A stretch of DNA of 64,000 nucleotides from Pycnococcus provasolii (taxonomy: Eukaryota; Chlorophyta; Pseudoscourfieldiophyceae; Pseudoscourfieldiales; Pycnococcaceae): the NCBI GenBank assembly GCA_938743325.2, contig OW568861.1, forward strand, positions 62,001 to 126,000. Reading direction: 5' to 3'. Below the pieces are notes generated by a model. That model did no database searches. It was not told where the DNA came from and worked only from the letters and a program-made list of their open reading frames with translations. Position numbers and translations under genes: made by a program. Below are positions 49,436-59,944 of this stretch, piece by piece (position 1 is the stretch's first letter; each line of letters starts with the position of its first letter).

Positions 49436-50758
49436 TCAGAAGTCCTCCTCCGTCGTGAACACGAACGAGTCCCGCCCGGCGGCGAGCAAGTCAGACGACG
49501 CGACGTTCGCGCGCGCGTATTCGCCAACTCTTCGCTCAAAGAAGTTCGCCTTACCCTGGAGCGAAATCTGCTCCATGAAGTCGAACGGGTTGCTGACGTT
49601 GTAGTGCCGCTCAAGGCCAAGGCTGACGAGCAAGCGGTCAGCCACAAATTCGATGTACTCGCCCATAAGCACGCAGTTCATGCCAATGAGCGCCACGGGA
49701 AGGCTTTCCATGACGAAGTGCTTCTCCACCTCAACAGCCTCCGTGACAACTGCGAGCACCTCAGACGTCTGCAGCCGGTTCGTTTCGTGGAGCACGTCCG
49801 TGTACAGGTGGCAAGCAAAGTCCGTGTGCAACCCCTCGTCGCGGCTTATGAGCTCGTTGCTGAATGTCAGCCCGGGCATCATGTGCCGCTTTTTCAGCCA
49901 GAAGATGGAACAAAAGGCTCCGGAGAAGAAGATTCCCTCGACGCACGCAAACGCGACGAGGCGCTCGGCGAAGCTTGCGGAGCTCGCGATGTGCCTCTGC
50001 GCCCACTCCGCCTTTCTCTTGATGGCTGGTATGTGCGTCACACCATTCAGCAGGCGCCGCTTTTCGTCGCCGTCGTCGATGTACGTCTCGATGAGCAGGC
50101 TGTACATCTCGCCGTGCACGTTCTCCATGGCAATCTGAAAGCCGTAGAAGGCGCGAGCCTCTGGGAGCTGCACCTCGTCGAGAAAGCGCGCCGCCAGGTT
50201 CTCGGTGACGATTCCGTCCGACGCGGCGAAGAAGGCGAGCACCGTCTTAATAAAGTGCTTTTCGTCAGCGGTGAGCACGCGGTAGTCGCGCAGGTCTGCA
50301 GAGAGGTCCACCTCCTCGACTGTCCAGAAGCTCGCCATGGCTTTTTTGTAGAATTCGTACACCGCTCTGTGCGTGATGGGAAAGAACGTATGCCTTTGCG
50401 GATTCGCCGTTAGTAGCGCGTCGTGCACTTCGTTTGTGTTCGTAGTGATTTTTGACGAGTGTCGTTCCAAGTCGCTTGGCGCTGAAGAGGACCGCAACGA
50501 ACGTGTTTGCCGCGAAGACGACTCAACACATGCCTCCGACGTTATTCCAGTGATGTCACCATCATCACTTCCTGATTCCACAACAACACCCAACGTGTCA
50601 TGGTTATTATTCTCATGGTTCTTATTCTTCTTGGAAGAAGAAGCAAGCAACGACGAAGGCGCTATTATGGCGTGTGCCTCCAAGGCAGCAAGGTCGGCGT
50701 CTAACATCCGACTAAGGTGCGCCCCCGCCGGTGACGAGACAAGGGAGGCGGCCGCCAT
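49436..50758 (-). CDS. RNR2: ribonucleoside-diphosphate reductase small subunit R2
   Basis: Di-iron/tyrosyl-radical subunit that supplies the radical for making deoxyribonucleotides; works with R1 (not in this window). Class Ia ligands are present in order: A-S-D-G-I-V-T-E-N (Asp), [20 protein letters not shown] (Glu, His and the radical Tyr, with E-N-x-H-x3-Y intact) and [10 protein letters not shown] (Glu, His). The C-terminal F-V-F-T-T-E-E-D-F fits the R1-binding tail. 440 residues, because of an N-terminal extension of about 130 residues rich in Ser/Asn/Asp and likely disordered. The ATG at 50758 follows a G-run in the leader. Confidence 0.96.
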   Translation of the reverse strand: MAAASLVSSPAGAHLSRMLDADLAALEAHAIIAPSSLLASSSKKNKNHENNNHDTLGVVVESGSDDGDITGITSEACVESSSRQTRSLRSSSAPSDLERHSSKITTNTNEVHDALLTANPQRHTFFPITHRAVYEFYKKAMASFWTVEEVDLSADLRDYRVLTADEKHFIKTVLAFFAASDGIVTENLAARFLDEVQLPEARAFYGFQIAMENVHGEMYSLLIETYIDDGDEKRRLLNGVTHIPAIKRKAEWAQRHIASSASFAERLVAFACVEGIFFSGAFCSIFWLKKRHMMPGLTFSNELISRDEGLHTDFACHLYTDVLHETNRLQTSEVLAVVTEAVEVEKHFVMESLPVALIGMNCVLMGEYIEFVADRLLVSLGLERHYNVSNPFDFMEQISLQGKANFFERRVGEYARANVASSDLLAAGRDSFVFTTEEDF

Positions 50759-51463
<705 letters not shown>

Positions 51464-51792
51464 ATTGACATTGTTTCTTCTGCGAGACTATCACGTGTAA
51501 AAATCTGCTGGACTTGCAAAACCGGAGATACAACCGTAGACAAAACAAAAAAGACGGGACATCGAGACTTGACCACAACACGGGTTTGGTTCTCTGGTTC
51601 AATTTTTGTTTTTTTTCTTACCAAACTCCACACACTTGCGGGTAGCGCCACCCACAAGCGAGCCAAAAAAAAACAAATAGAAGGAGTGAGGAGAAGGCGG
51701 AAGAGCGGCACGGCACAGACGGGGTGTGGGCGCTCAGTTGTCGCCCGACGTTGTCGTTCTCCCTCTCCTCCTTCCCGTCTTTCTGCCACCAC
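51464..51792. other. convergent intergenic region
   Basis: 329 bases between convergent genes; A/T-richer, with a polyT/polyA stretch (about 51600-51680). No gene seen. Confidence 0.4.
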
Positions 51793-52827
51793 CTATTGAG
51801 CGGGGGAGAGCGCGCACACAAGCTCGTCGTCCTTCGCAGCAAATACAGGGCTGCCTAGAACTTGCTTTTGCTGCTGCTGCTGCTGCTTCTTCGAACCCCA
51901 CGTGAAGCGCCAGCTCCCACCCTTTGACTTCGACTTTCCACCGCTCGTCGGTGTCGTCGTCGTCGCTGTCTTGTTGGAGCGATCTGCCAACGCCGGTCGG
52001 CTATTCGTGGAAGGAGCAGCTTTCGTAGGCGGGTTGAGAATGTGAGCGTCGTCAAATCCTTCCGGTCGCTCGTTTAGCCGCTTCGGCGACTTGGCTCGAG
52101 GTGCAGGCGGCGACGGCAGGGAGTGGCTTGTTGGTGAGCTCGCCTCGTTCGCACTCGTCGCAGCCGAGTGCAGGACACCAGCAAGCAGAGCCTGCCCAGG
52201 CATCGACAGTGTGGACACGAGCCCGCCGAGGCTCAGCGAGAGCGTACTGCCGAACTTCTCACCCCTGTCCGCCAACCTCTCCTCTGCCGGCCCCGTCTCC
52301 GACTCAATTTGCGTGAGAAGGTTGCGCAGAACAGCCGCATCCTCCGCGCTCGCCTCGTCCTGAAAGCGCGCGGAGGCGAGCAGGTGTGCGATTGCGCTCC
52401 TCCACTCGAGCAGGCGCTGGCGCTGCTCCTGCAGCTGCGCGTCGAGAGCCGCACGTGCCGCCATGAGTTCCTCCTTCTCCGCATCCACGGCACGCTTCTC
52501 CGACGCGAGCGCGTCCATCGCCTTCTCCTTGGAGCGCAGCATTCCCGTGAGCTTGGACGCGAGGTTGGCTGACGCAGTCGCCTTCTCCGCGAGTTGTCCG
52601 TTCTTCTCCGCGAGGTGCTCGTTGCGCTGCTGCAGCGCCGTGAGCTTCGCCACCTTGGAGCGCAGGTTAACAATTTCGGCAGAGATTTCGCTCTCTCGTT
52701 CGAGCGCGGTGTCCATGACGAGTGCGAGTTCGCCCTGCAGCCTCGAGACGTCCGCGCACGCCGCTTGGCGTCGGTTTTCGAGCGCGATGCCTACGAGCCC
52801 GCCTACGAGTCCGACGAGGGCAGCCAT
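51793..52827 (-). CDS. coiled-coil protein with N-terminal hydrophobic anchor, unknown
   Basis: 344 residues, no family recognised. It begins M-A-A-L-V-G-L-V-G-G-L-V-G-I-A-L, a hydrophobic helix that could be a membrane anchor or an amphipathic insertion. A long heptad-like coiled coil runs through residues about 25-165. A second helical part (about 175-235) contains a glycine/leucine-rich stretch (L-S-L-S-L-G-G-L-V-S-T-L). The tail is Ser/Pro/Lys-rich and ends with a polyGln run. Overall it looks like an anchored tether. Function unknown. Confidence 0.6.
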   Translation of the reverse strand: MAALVGLVGGLVGIALENRRQAACADVSRLQGELALVMDTALERESEISAEIVNLRSKVAKLTALQQRNEHLAEKNGQLAEKATASANLASKLTGMLRSKEKAMDALASEKRAVDAEKEELMAARAALDAQLQEQRQRLLEWRSAIAHLLASARFQDEASAEDAAVLRNLLTQIESETGPAEERLADRGEKFGSTLSLSLGGLVSTLSMPGQALLAGVLHSAATSANEASSPTSHSLPSPPAPRAKSPKRLNERPEGFDDAHILNPPTKAAPSTNSRPALADRSNKTATTTTPTSGGKSKSKGGSWRFTWGSKKQQQQQQKQVLGSPVFAAKDDELVCALSPAQ

Positions 52828-53083
52828 GAGGGTGTGCTTATTTAAGTACTACTACTGTATGCTCACTTGTGCGACTTGAAAATTGGAGCGAGTTCGAGCG
52901 GAGGGAAAACCGAAAAAGAAGCCCGGGGCAACAACGAAATGAAAATTTTGAGTCCTGATGAGAACCCCTTCCTTCTCTGGCAAGCCTAAGTAGGTGGGCA
53001 ACGCGGGAGAGGACTCAGAGGTGAGGAGACCCCCTTCCAACCCAACCCCGGGCTGCCGGTGGTTCTGGTCGGCCCTCCCCTTC

Positions 53084-53193
53084 CCAGCCCTCCTCCCTCT
53101 TCCCAGCCCTCCTCCCTCTTCCCAGCCCTCCTCCCTCTTCCCAGCCCTCCTCCCTCTTCCCAGCCCTCCTCCCTCTTCCCAGCCCTCCTCCCT
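53084..53193. repeat. 19-bp tandem repeat
   Basis: About six copies of CCCAGCCCTCCTCCCTCTT, almost identical. Confidence 0.92.
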
Positions 53194-53399
53194 CAAACTG
53201 TGGCGTCGTCGTAGGTACGCTCATGCCTTTCCGGCAGTTTGCTTGCTTTTGCCTTCCACTTGTTGTCTTGCATTTGCGCTGTGGGTGGTGTGCGTGTCTT
53301 GCTTTGCGGAAGGCCTTTCGCCTTGCGCATGAACGGGGAAACGCGTGTGGTGCGAGTGCAAAGCGTGCGAGTGAAAAGCATGAGTACTTGCCGGCGACG

Positions 53400-53731
53400 G
53401 TGCGGCTCGCACCATGCTTTTCATGGCGTGGCGGGCACGCGCGCGCCACCGTCTTGGCCAACAAACCGTGCCGCGCGTCAGTGAGAGGACGAGGAGAGTG
53501 ATGCGCGCGCATGGTGGCGTCGTCCGTGTCCTCGTCGTCGTCGTCGACATCATCGTGTTGCTTAAGGTGTTGCTTAAGGTGTGCGGCTCGCATGCCTGTC
53601 ATGGCGTGGCGGGCACGCGCGCGCCACCGTCTTGGCCAACAAGCCGTGCCGCGCGTCAGTGAGAGGACGAGGAGAGTGATGCGCGCGCATGGTGGCGTCG
53701 TCCGTGTCCTCGTCGTCGTCGACATCATCGT
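53400..53731. repeat. direct duplication, period 181 bp
   Basis: Copy A 53400-53553 and copy B 53581-53731 share GGCGTGGCGGGCACGCGCGC and most of the following 130 bases, with few differences (AACAAACC versus AACAAGCC). A doubled GTTGCTTAAGGT lies between them. Confidence 0.9.
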
Positions 53732-53999
53732 CCTCGTCACAAAACTCTTTTTTTTTTTTCAAACCACTCACACGCACTCACGCACATACACACGCGCGCG
53801 CACGTACATAAACAAAAAGAATAGGATGGGGCTTACGCACCAAAACGCGGTCAAACATGGCCGAAAGGTCGTAAGCCCATGCTGACTCACTACGACAATA
53901 CTGCAATGATATTACAGCACTACTTCGTGATCACTCCCGCTCCCGCTCCCGCTCCCGCCTGCACCGCATCTTCATCGTCACTGAGCAAGCCGCTGCCGC

Positions 54000-54797
54000 T
54001 CACGATGCCGCTGGAGGAGGCGGCGGAGGCACGCTAGGCACGCTGCAGATACGGCACCGAGTCCTGCGGCTGCCATGCTCGCAGAACGACTGCGGAGAGC
54101 AGACACGGCAGGTACTCCTCATGATGTCATGCTCGCAGAACGACTGCGGAGAGCAAACACGGCAGGTACTCCTGCGGATGTTATGCTCGCAGATCGACCC
54201 GCCTCCGCAGATACGGCACTGAGTCCTGCGGATGTCATGCTCGCAGAACAACTGCGGAGCGCAGACACGGCAGTCAAACCTGTGGATGCCATGCTCGCAG
54301 AGTGCATACTGTGACGGCAAAGTTGGCTCGACTCCTGGTACTGTGCAGTGAACTGTACGGTTGAGCACACCGTGTAGCACTGCGAGTCCGTGCAGTGTCG
54401 CCTCGCAAGACGCGCACATGTTGCGTGAGACGAAGAACACCAAACCTTCAAGAGGTGTGCTTTCAGCGAGCAGGCGCCCTAGCGCCACGTCCTCAGCGTG
54501 CTCGCCAGGTTCGACGCCAGTGTTCTTGACGGTAAAGAGCACGCTCGCTCCTCCCACAACATCCGCAACCGCACGCTCGATGAAAGCATTGAACAGCGCG
54601 GGCTCTCTGTGAGCGCGAGTGACGACGTCTGCTGGCATCTCGCCCTCCTGACGAGCATTGTCGAATGCGTCGTCGCCCGCGCTCAGGCTTATGGATGCGA
54701 TCGCGATCGGATGTGCGTGCATTCGCACCACACTCACCGTGGTCCCAGACGAGAACATCGATGCACCGCTCGCACTCCTTGTCGTCACCCTTGGCAT
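54000..54797 (-). CDS. putative zinc-dependent deaminase-fold protein with tandem CEH repeats
   Basis: 265 residues. The N-terminal 150 residues carry H100-A-E102 at the head of a helix (G-E-H-A-E-D-V-A-L-G-R-L-L) and C128-x2-C131 (S-R-N-M-C-A-S-C-E-A-T-L) after a hydrophobic strand. This H-x-E...C-x2-C order and spacing is that of the cytidine/nucleic-acid deaminase fold, with Glu as proton shuttle. From C167 there are five 18-residue repeats of the form C-E-H-x3-R-x2-C-R-x-C (nt 54042-54299); their Cys/His could bind zinc. The tail is Pro-rich. There is no signal peptide. The domain call is mine from motifs and is moderately sure; the substrate is unknown. TTACA at 53912-53916 gives a TGTAA signal. 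Confidence 0.6.
   Translation of the reverse strand: MPRVTTRSASGASMFSSGTTVSVVRMHAHPIAIASISLSAGDDAFDNARQEGEMPADVVTRAHREPALFNAFIERAVADVVGGASVLFTVKNTGVEPGEHAEDVALGRLLAESTPLEGLVFFVSRNMCASCEATLHGLAVLHGVLNRTVHCTVPGVEPTLPSQYALCEHGIHRFDCRVCAPQLFCEHDIRRTQCRICGGGSICEHNIRRSTCRVCSPQSFCEHDIMRSTCRVCSPQSFCEHGSRRTRCRICSVPSVPPPPPPAAS
54042..54299 (-). repeat. five 54-bp in-frame repeats (CEH units)
   Basis: Tandem 54-bp units, each coding for one C-E-H-x3-R-x2-C-R-x-C repeat; neighbouring units are close in DNA sequence. Confidence 0.9.
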
Positions 54798-54836
54798 GTT
54801 GATGACAGTAACTAATTGGTAAAAAAAAAAATTCCA

Positions 54837-54883
54837 GGTTAGGGTTTCAGGGAAGTGGGTTAGGGTTCAGGTTAGGGTTAGGT
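54837..54883 (+). repeat. degenerate TTAGGG cluster upstream of the deaminase-like gene
   Basis: Four to five GGTTAGGG units with spacers. It lies 40 bases upstream of the deaminase-like ATG but in reverse orientation to that gene. Confidence 0.8.
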
Positions 54884-55070
54884 GGTAATGTCGATTTTAG
54901 GGGTTAGGAGTTTGGGGGTTTGTGCTGTGAGTTATTTTAGGGGTTTGGATTTGGGGGTGAAAAAACAAAAAAAAAGTAACGGCAATACAGCACGCGCGCT
55001 TCATCATGCGCGCATTCATGCACGCGCATGGCGCGCGCGCACCCACCCACCCACGCACACGCACGCACAG

Positions 55071-55071
<1 letters not shown>

Positions 55072-55119
<48 letters not shown>

Positions 55120-55121
55120 AA

Positions 55122-55152
<31 letters not shown>

Positions 55153-55160
55153 AAAAACAC
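55072..55160. repeat. CA dinucleotide microsatellite
   Basis: Long CA run broken by two A tracts. Confidence 0.95.
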
Positions 55161-55676
55161 AAAAGTGAAACGCACGCGCGCATCCTCCCACCACCATGCC
55201 ATGCGCGCGTGCATGCGCGCGTGCATTGCACGCGCGCATGGCTGACCACCCGCGCACAACCCACCCACCCTACAAACAGAACGCCATCGCCACATCAAAC
55301 CTCCCCACCACCCACGTACCTCAAAAGTTCCGAAGGCAGAATTGCAGAGAATGAATGTGAAGAGACCTGTCTTTTTTTGATGCAGGTCAGCCCCTTCCGG
55401 CCACCTTTAATTAGGCCCTGATTCAGGCGAAAAACGTCTTTAATTAGGCCCTAGGGCATAATTAAAGACTTTAGTTATGGGGTCAGTTTGGTCGCAGATT
55501 TTGCGAAGGACGCGAGTTTGGGGGTTTGCCGGGGTGCGCCAGGCGCTCAGTGCTGACAACACCACCACCACTGCCACTGGCGCTTTACATTCAGCGGAAC
55601 GCCTGGCGGCGCGCACAGCCAGGACGCAGTACGACAGGACCGAGGTGTGCGGGCAGTGCCCTGCCGACGCAGCGTG

Positions 55677-55922
55677 ATGGTCAACGTCGACGACGACACG
55701 GACAACTCCGTGGTCGTCACCACCTCGACCTTGCGCGGAGGCTTGGAAGGACATCTGCAGTGCCATGTGCAGTGCCAAGGGGCGAACAAGCAGGGCTTCA
55801 CCCACGCGTTCGTACCGACGAATCCGAACGCCACAGGCAAGCGGTTCACGGCAACGACACGGCCATGTGTCGTCATCACCGAGGAGTTCGAGAAGGCCTG
55901 CAAGCGTCGGCATGGACACTGA
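55677..55922 (+). CDS. short frame sharing its N-terminus with the ZIP frame
   Basis: 81 codons, product not recognised. It begins M-V-N-V-D-D-D-T-D-N-S-V-V-V, nearly the same peptide as the start of the ZIP frame downstream, because a 47-bp segment occurs at both 55685 and 55930. Its TGA overlaps the ATG of the ZIP frame (TGATG). It may be a captured or duplicated 5' end rather than a functional gene. Confidence 0.3.
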   Translation: MVNVDDDTDNSVVVTTSTLRGGLEGHLQCHVQCQGANKQGFTHAFVPTNPNATGKRFTATTRPCVVITEEFEKACKRRHGH

Positions 55923-56717
55923 TGCGCGACGTCGACGACGACACGGACAACTCCGTGGTCGTCCCCACCTCGACCTCAATGATCGACATGGCCGTCGCGC
56001 ACGCACACGCACACCAGCTCAACCGCCAAAAGCAAGCAGCTGACGACGTCGACTTTGGAACGATGACCATCGTCGTGCTCGCCATGGCGCTCTTCGCGGG
56101 TCTAGGCGTTCTGCCGCTGTACGTCGCAAAGGTGGACGCCACGTGGGAAGGACCAGGACTCGCCGTGGCGTGCGGCATGATGCTTGCCGCCTCGTTCGAC
56201 CTGCTCGAGGATGGGTCGAACGGAAACGCGCTTGGGACGACTCTGCCATATCTCGGAAACGCGGGAAGTCACAAGGTGGCATTGCTCGTAGGTGCGCTCT
56301 TGGGAATCGCCACCATGGGTTCCGTGAAGCGTTTCTTCTCGGGCAACGGCGACGACGGCGACGACGACGACGACGACGCAGCCAGGCAGATCGTCAAGGC
56401 GCTCAACGCTGCGGGCATGGGAAACACAAAGGACGATCTTTGCCAAGGACCAGGGCAGAGAGAGGAGCTGAGTAAAGCCAAGCAGGTGCAGTGCTTGCTG
56501 TACTTGCTCGTCTGCCTGTGACTTGCTCGTCTGCCTGTGCATACACAGCGGCGAGGGTATCTCCATGGGTGTCGCATTCAAGGCGGAGAGGGGATGGCAA
56601 CAAGGCGTGCGTGTAGCCTTCAGCATGGGCTTGCATAACGCGTGCGAAGGACTCGCCATCGCGCTCGTGCTCACCAGCCCGCCTGGCTCAAACGAATTGA
56701 CTGACCCAACCCAATAG
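55922..56717 (+). pseudogene. ZIP-family metal transporter, broken by a 19-bp tandem duplication
   Basis: ZIP transporters carry Zn2+ and related ions into the cytosol. Seen: an N-terminal His-rich segment (A-H-A-H-A-H), TM1 (T-M-T-I-V-V-L-A-M-A-L-F-A-G-L-G), TM2 and TM3, an acidic loop with an Asp run, then TM4 with the metal motif H-S-G-E-G and TM5 with H-N-A-C-E-G-L-A. The TM4 segment is interrupted: ACTTGCTCGTCTGCCTGTG occurs twice in tandem (56502-56520 and 56521-56539), which puts a stop in frame and shifts the rest. Without the second copy the frame would continue through TM4. The downstream part ends at 56717 after TM5, so TM6-8 are also missing. Both faults indicate a decayed or truncated copy. 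Confidence 0.75.
56502..56539 (+). repeat. 19-bp tandem duplication inside ZIP
   Basis: Two exact adjacent copies of ACTTGCTCGTCTGCCTGTG; the junction creates TGA in the reading frame. Confidence 0.95.
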
Positions 56718-56804
56718 GTAAACCAGGCTGGATGGCCTCCTTGGAGTGCATACAACAGTACCGTACTATGCATATGCATGTATGTATTCATAGTCTATTT
56801 TAAA

Positions 56805-57185
56805 TCAGTAAATGTCACCTAGCTGGGCGTCGATCGCCGTCGCCAGCCTTGATGCGCGAGAGATGTAGTCTGCGGCGCCGCGACTGTCCCCTAGACGAAG
56901 CACGCTGTCACGAATGCGACGGAAACCGTCGCGTGCAAGACGACACTTGTCCACGCGCTCTTCGAAAGAAAAGTCAATCGCACCTTGAGGACGCGGGTCA
57001 GATGCACGACGCGCCTCCTCCGCGGCATGACGCAGCAAAACGGATCGAACGAGCTCGGCAAATGCCGTCAGCCAATTCTCAGCTAGACTCAACGCCAGAG
57101 GAAGGTCGCGTTCAGGGCGGCCCGACTGGGATGTAACGAGCATGTCCACAAACGGAAGCAGTGCACCGCAGTGCTCTAGCATCAT
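56805..57185 (-). CDS. helical protein fragment, unknown
   Basis: An open frame of about 127 residues from the first plausible ATG (M-M-L-E-H-C-G-A-L-L). It is helical and Arg/Ala-rich (F-R-R-I-R-D-S-V-L-R-L-G-D, then Y-I-S-R-A-S-R-L-A-T-A-I-D-A). The frame is open upstream to about 57280, with a pyrimidine-rich stretch and a CTAG at about 57237 that could be an intron acceptor. An upstream exon is possible, but I could not find a donor in a matching phase. It could also be the 3' end of a lost gene. Confidence 0.35.
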   Translation of the reverse strand: MMLEHCGALLPFVDMLVTSQSGRPERDLPLALSLAENWLTAFAELVRSVLLRHAAEEARRASDPRPQGAIDFSFEERVDKCRLARDGFRRIRDSVLRLGDSRGAADYISRASRLATAIDAQLGDIY

Positions 57186-57622
57186 GCCTTGCCCCGGCTT
57201 GTCTGAGGAGGCACGGAACGCCGCCTCCAGACTAGACAGAACGTCGTGCACAAGTGCAAACCAAACCAAACCGGAAAAAAATCAAAAAAGAAAGAAAAGC
57301 AACGGCACCTTGCATTGAACTTTTAGCATGGAATGCAGCCTTGCTTGAGCCTTGAGGTGGATTGAGGAGGGTCCCAGGCTGCCAGGGCTCTTGAAAGAGG
57401 CAAGACCTGGGTGAGGGTTAGGACTATGTTAGGGTTAGGGTTAGGGTTAGGGTTAGGGTTAGGGTTTTGGCCTGTTTCCCCCCCCCCCCTGCTTTCCCCC
57501 CCCCCCCCCTCCCAAGGACCGGTTCTTCCGTCCTTTTGCCTCGCCTTTTCATATTTTCTCAGCCTCCCGTTCTCAGCACTCACAACACTGCCACAACAAG
57601 TAAGTCCTGAAGCAACGGAGGG
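57186..57622. promoter_or_regulatory. intergenic with TTAGGG array and C-runs
   Basis: TTAGGG array (57413-57468), followed by two runs of 9-11 C (57479-57510) and a pyrimidine-rich leader ending CACAACAAG before the J-domain gene. Confidence 0.5.
57413..57468 (+). repeat. TTAGGG array
   Basis: A degenerate unit and then about seven TTAGGG hexamers, 155 bases upstream of the J-domain gene ATG, on its coding strand. Confidence 0.9.
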
Positions 57623-58797
57623 ATGGCGCCTGACGTTGTCGTACCTGGTGACGAAAAACCTCAAGGAAATGTACCGCTTATGATACCGCCACTCGCCTCG
57701 CACCTATCCGCAGAACCCTCGCAACCGCAAGAAGCCAACGACGCGCAGCCTCGCGCAGCCTCGCACGACGACTACTCCACGCCGCCGACGCCCGTCTCGC
57801 CCGCGAGAAGGCAAATCGACGACGAACTCGACGTCGGAGGGGGGGCGGGGGGCGGAGCAAGACGCCTGGGAAACAACACGAGGAGAAACTCCAACTCGTC
57901 GGCGTCCTCAGACAGCCAGGACGAATGGCAGCACGTGAACGTCACGGGAAATCCTCAGGCGGCGCGAGGGAACAACGACGACAACCACGACGGCGTCGAA
58001 GGGGTGGAAGTCTTCGAAGAAATTCTTGTCGAGGACATATCAAGCCATCGCACGCGTCACAATGGACGACAAGCCAACAGCAACTACAGCGGAGGTACCA
58101 CAAACAACCGAAGGGGCATGCAGGCGTCGCCAACAGCACCAGCGAGGGCGGCAAGCACGCCTGACGAATGGCTCAAAGGCACTTTCTTCGACCCGAACTC
58201 CAAAAAGGCGAAAGTTGAACGCAAAAAGAGAGAGGAGGAAGAGGAGCAAAGGCGCAAGGAACGCGAGGCGGCAGAAGATGCGGAGCGTGCTGCAGCAGAG
58301 GCAAGACGGGCCGCTGCGGCAGCTCGGCTGGAGGAGGAACGGCGACGAAAGCAAGAAGCGGAGGCACGCAAGGCGAAAAAACGTGAAAAGGCGCAAAAGA
58401 GAAAGGAGGAGGAGGCGGCAAAGGCTGCGAATCGTGCGCATCGATCGCCGCCGTCGTCGTCGTCGCAGCAGCAACAAGAAGGCCAACAACAAAGTCAGGA
58501 GTACGACGACACAAGCAACCCTCCCTCGCCGCAGTGTTCCACGCCAGAGTCTCAGAACTCACCTGATGTTCTGATGCGCGCAAACGTGGAGGCGGCGGAG
58601 GCGGCAGCCGCAGCAGCTCAGGGTGCCATGCGTGCTGGCGATATGCCGAAGGCGGCTCGCATGGCGGAGAAGGCGTCGAGGCTTGCACCGAGCATGTTTG
58701 CCCATTTGCCCGCCGAGGTGAACAGGCACTTTGGACGTGACACAAACCACGACCATCATGCCTCCTCATCATCCAGCAACACAGACACCAACACTGG

Positions 58798-58830
<33 letters not shown>

Positions 58831-59944
58831 ACAAGGTGAAACGAAGCCAGACAAAACGAAGCCAGACAAGCCGGCAACAGCCATGCGACTGCTCATACGC
58901 GGCGTCGCGAACGCGGCAAGGAAGCGGTACACGAGTACGCATCTCTGGCTTACTAAAAAGATCGCCAGAAAGAGGCAGTACAAGGACATTGACAGCAAAT
59001 TTGCTGTTGCTGCACATGCCGTGCTCGTGCTCTCTGCCGTGCTTGGCGCAGGCTTCACGTTCATTGTCGTTCGCCTGGCTCTGTTCGTGACAATTGCGCT
59101 GCTTTCTCTCCTCTACGATTCGAGCTTGCGCATCCCGCTAGATTTATTTGTCTGGAATCCGTGCTGGTTCGTGACTTTACCTGTCTGCATCGGCATGGCC
59201 CTTCAGCGCCGATTCCTCCTGCTAACGGCGTTGTGGCCATTTCTCCTGCTCTTCTGGATGTGCGGTGGGGGAGGATACAGCCTAGCTGGGGGCGCACTAG
59301 CGCTCTTCTCCATCGTGACGGGCATCAGCAATTTTTGGACCTTCCTCGCGGCGTGGTTTGTCTTTGGGTGGGCGCACTATTTCCTTCCGTGGTACCTTTG
59401 GGTGCCCATAGGCGTCGTCACGCTCGTCGCCTGGCTTCTCTTTGGCACGGCGGGCAGCGGCGGCGACGGTTACGGCGGCCCACCACCCACAGGACCTCCC
59501 ATGACTGATGGCGAGGTGCTGCTGTCTACCGACGTGCCGAAAGGGGCGGAGGGTGAGATTGCACGCGTTCTGGCATGTGACGACTACTTCAAGGTTCTCC
59601 AGCTCGAGGAGGTGCCAACGCGCGAGACGTCGAAAGGCCGCGAGGTGGACATGGAGGCGGTCGCAACGATGGTGAAGAAAGCGCATCGACGGCTGATTTT
59701 GAAGGTTCACCCTGACAAGTGCGGTGGCGCCGTTGGCTGCGAGGAGGCGTGCCGTCGCGTCCAGACTGCGAGCGAGATCTTGAGCGACGAGTATCGCCTG
59801 AAGGAGTATGCCGCACACCTGTACGCGCTACGCACTGGTACTGACTTGTATGCCGAGCAGCATCAGCAGCAGGCTGACCAGAAAGGATCCACACGGTCAA
59901 GGGCGAGAAAAGGAGGAGCAGGCAGCCACAGGAGAAGAAAGTAG
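57623..59944 (+). CDS. J-domain (DnaJ/Hsp40) multi-pass membrane protein
   Basis: Hsp70 co-chaperone by its J-domain at residues about 655-730, with H696-P-D in V-H-P-D-K-C-G-G; the K-K-A-H-R-R-L-I-L-K helix precedes it. An insertion before helix II (V-P-T-R-E-T-S-K-G-R) makes the domain somewhat long. N-terminal 400 residues: low-complexity, with a strongly charged Lys/Glu/Arg/Ala helix (about 193-275) and an Asn-Asp tract from a CAACGA microsatellite (about nt 58798-58830). Four to six hydrophobic segments lie between about 460 and 610. The layout (membrane segments, then J-domain) recalls DNAJC14/DNAJB12-type ER proteins, but the assignment is not firm. ATG 57623 is the first in frame. TGTAA at 60025-60029. 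Confidence 0.85.
58798..58830 (+). repeat. hexanucleotide microsatellite coding for Asn-Asp
   Basis: CAACGA units in frame. The same dipeptide tract as in the TZF gene at about 38 kb, where it is read from the GTTGTC complement. Confidence 0.9.

Larger units (their letters stand above)
52828..53999. other. repeat-rich intergenic region
   Basis: 1.2 kb with a 19-bp tandem repeat (53084-53193), a duplicated segment of about 150 bp (53400 and 53581), CTCCCG repeats (about 53932-53955) and no supported gene. Open frames across it are made of the repeats. Confidence 0.5.
54798..55676. other. intergenic with TTAGGG-type and CA repeats
   Basis: TTAGGG-like units at 54837-54883, a long CA microsatellite with A-runs (55072-55160), CGCGCATG-rich stretches on both sides, and TTTAATTAGGCCCT twice (about 55406 and 55439). 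No supported gene; frames across the CA repeat exist on both strands and are not coding. Confidence 0.5.

Noticed and set aside
53015-53740. 241-codon minus-strand frame
   Set aside because: Made of the 19-bp and 181-bp repeats; the duplicated units are not read as a consistent protein domain.
55006-55298. Open frames across the CA repeat on both strands
   Set aside because: They exist because CA repeats have no stops in some frames; no conserved product.
57186-57329. Tiny first exon (ATG at 57329, M-L-K-V-Q-C-K) for the helical fragment at 56.8 kb
   Set aside because: A GTGCCG donor and a CTAG acceptor exist, but joining them puts the second exon in the wrong frame.
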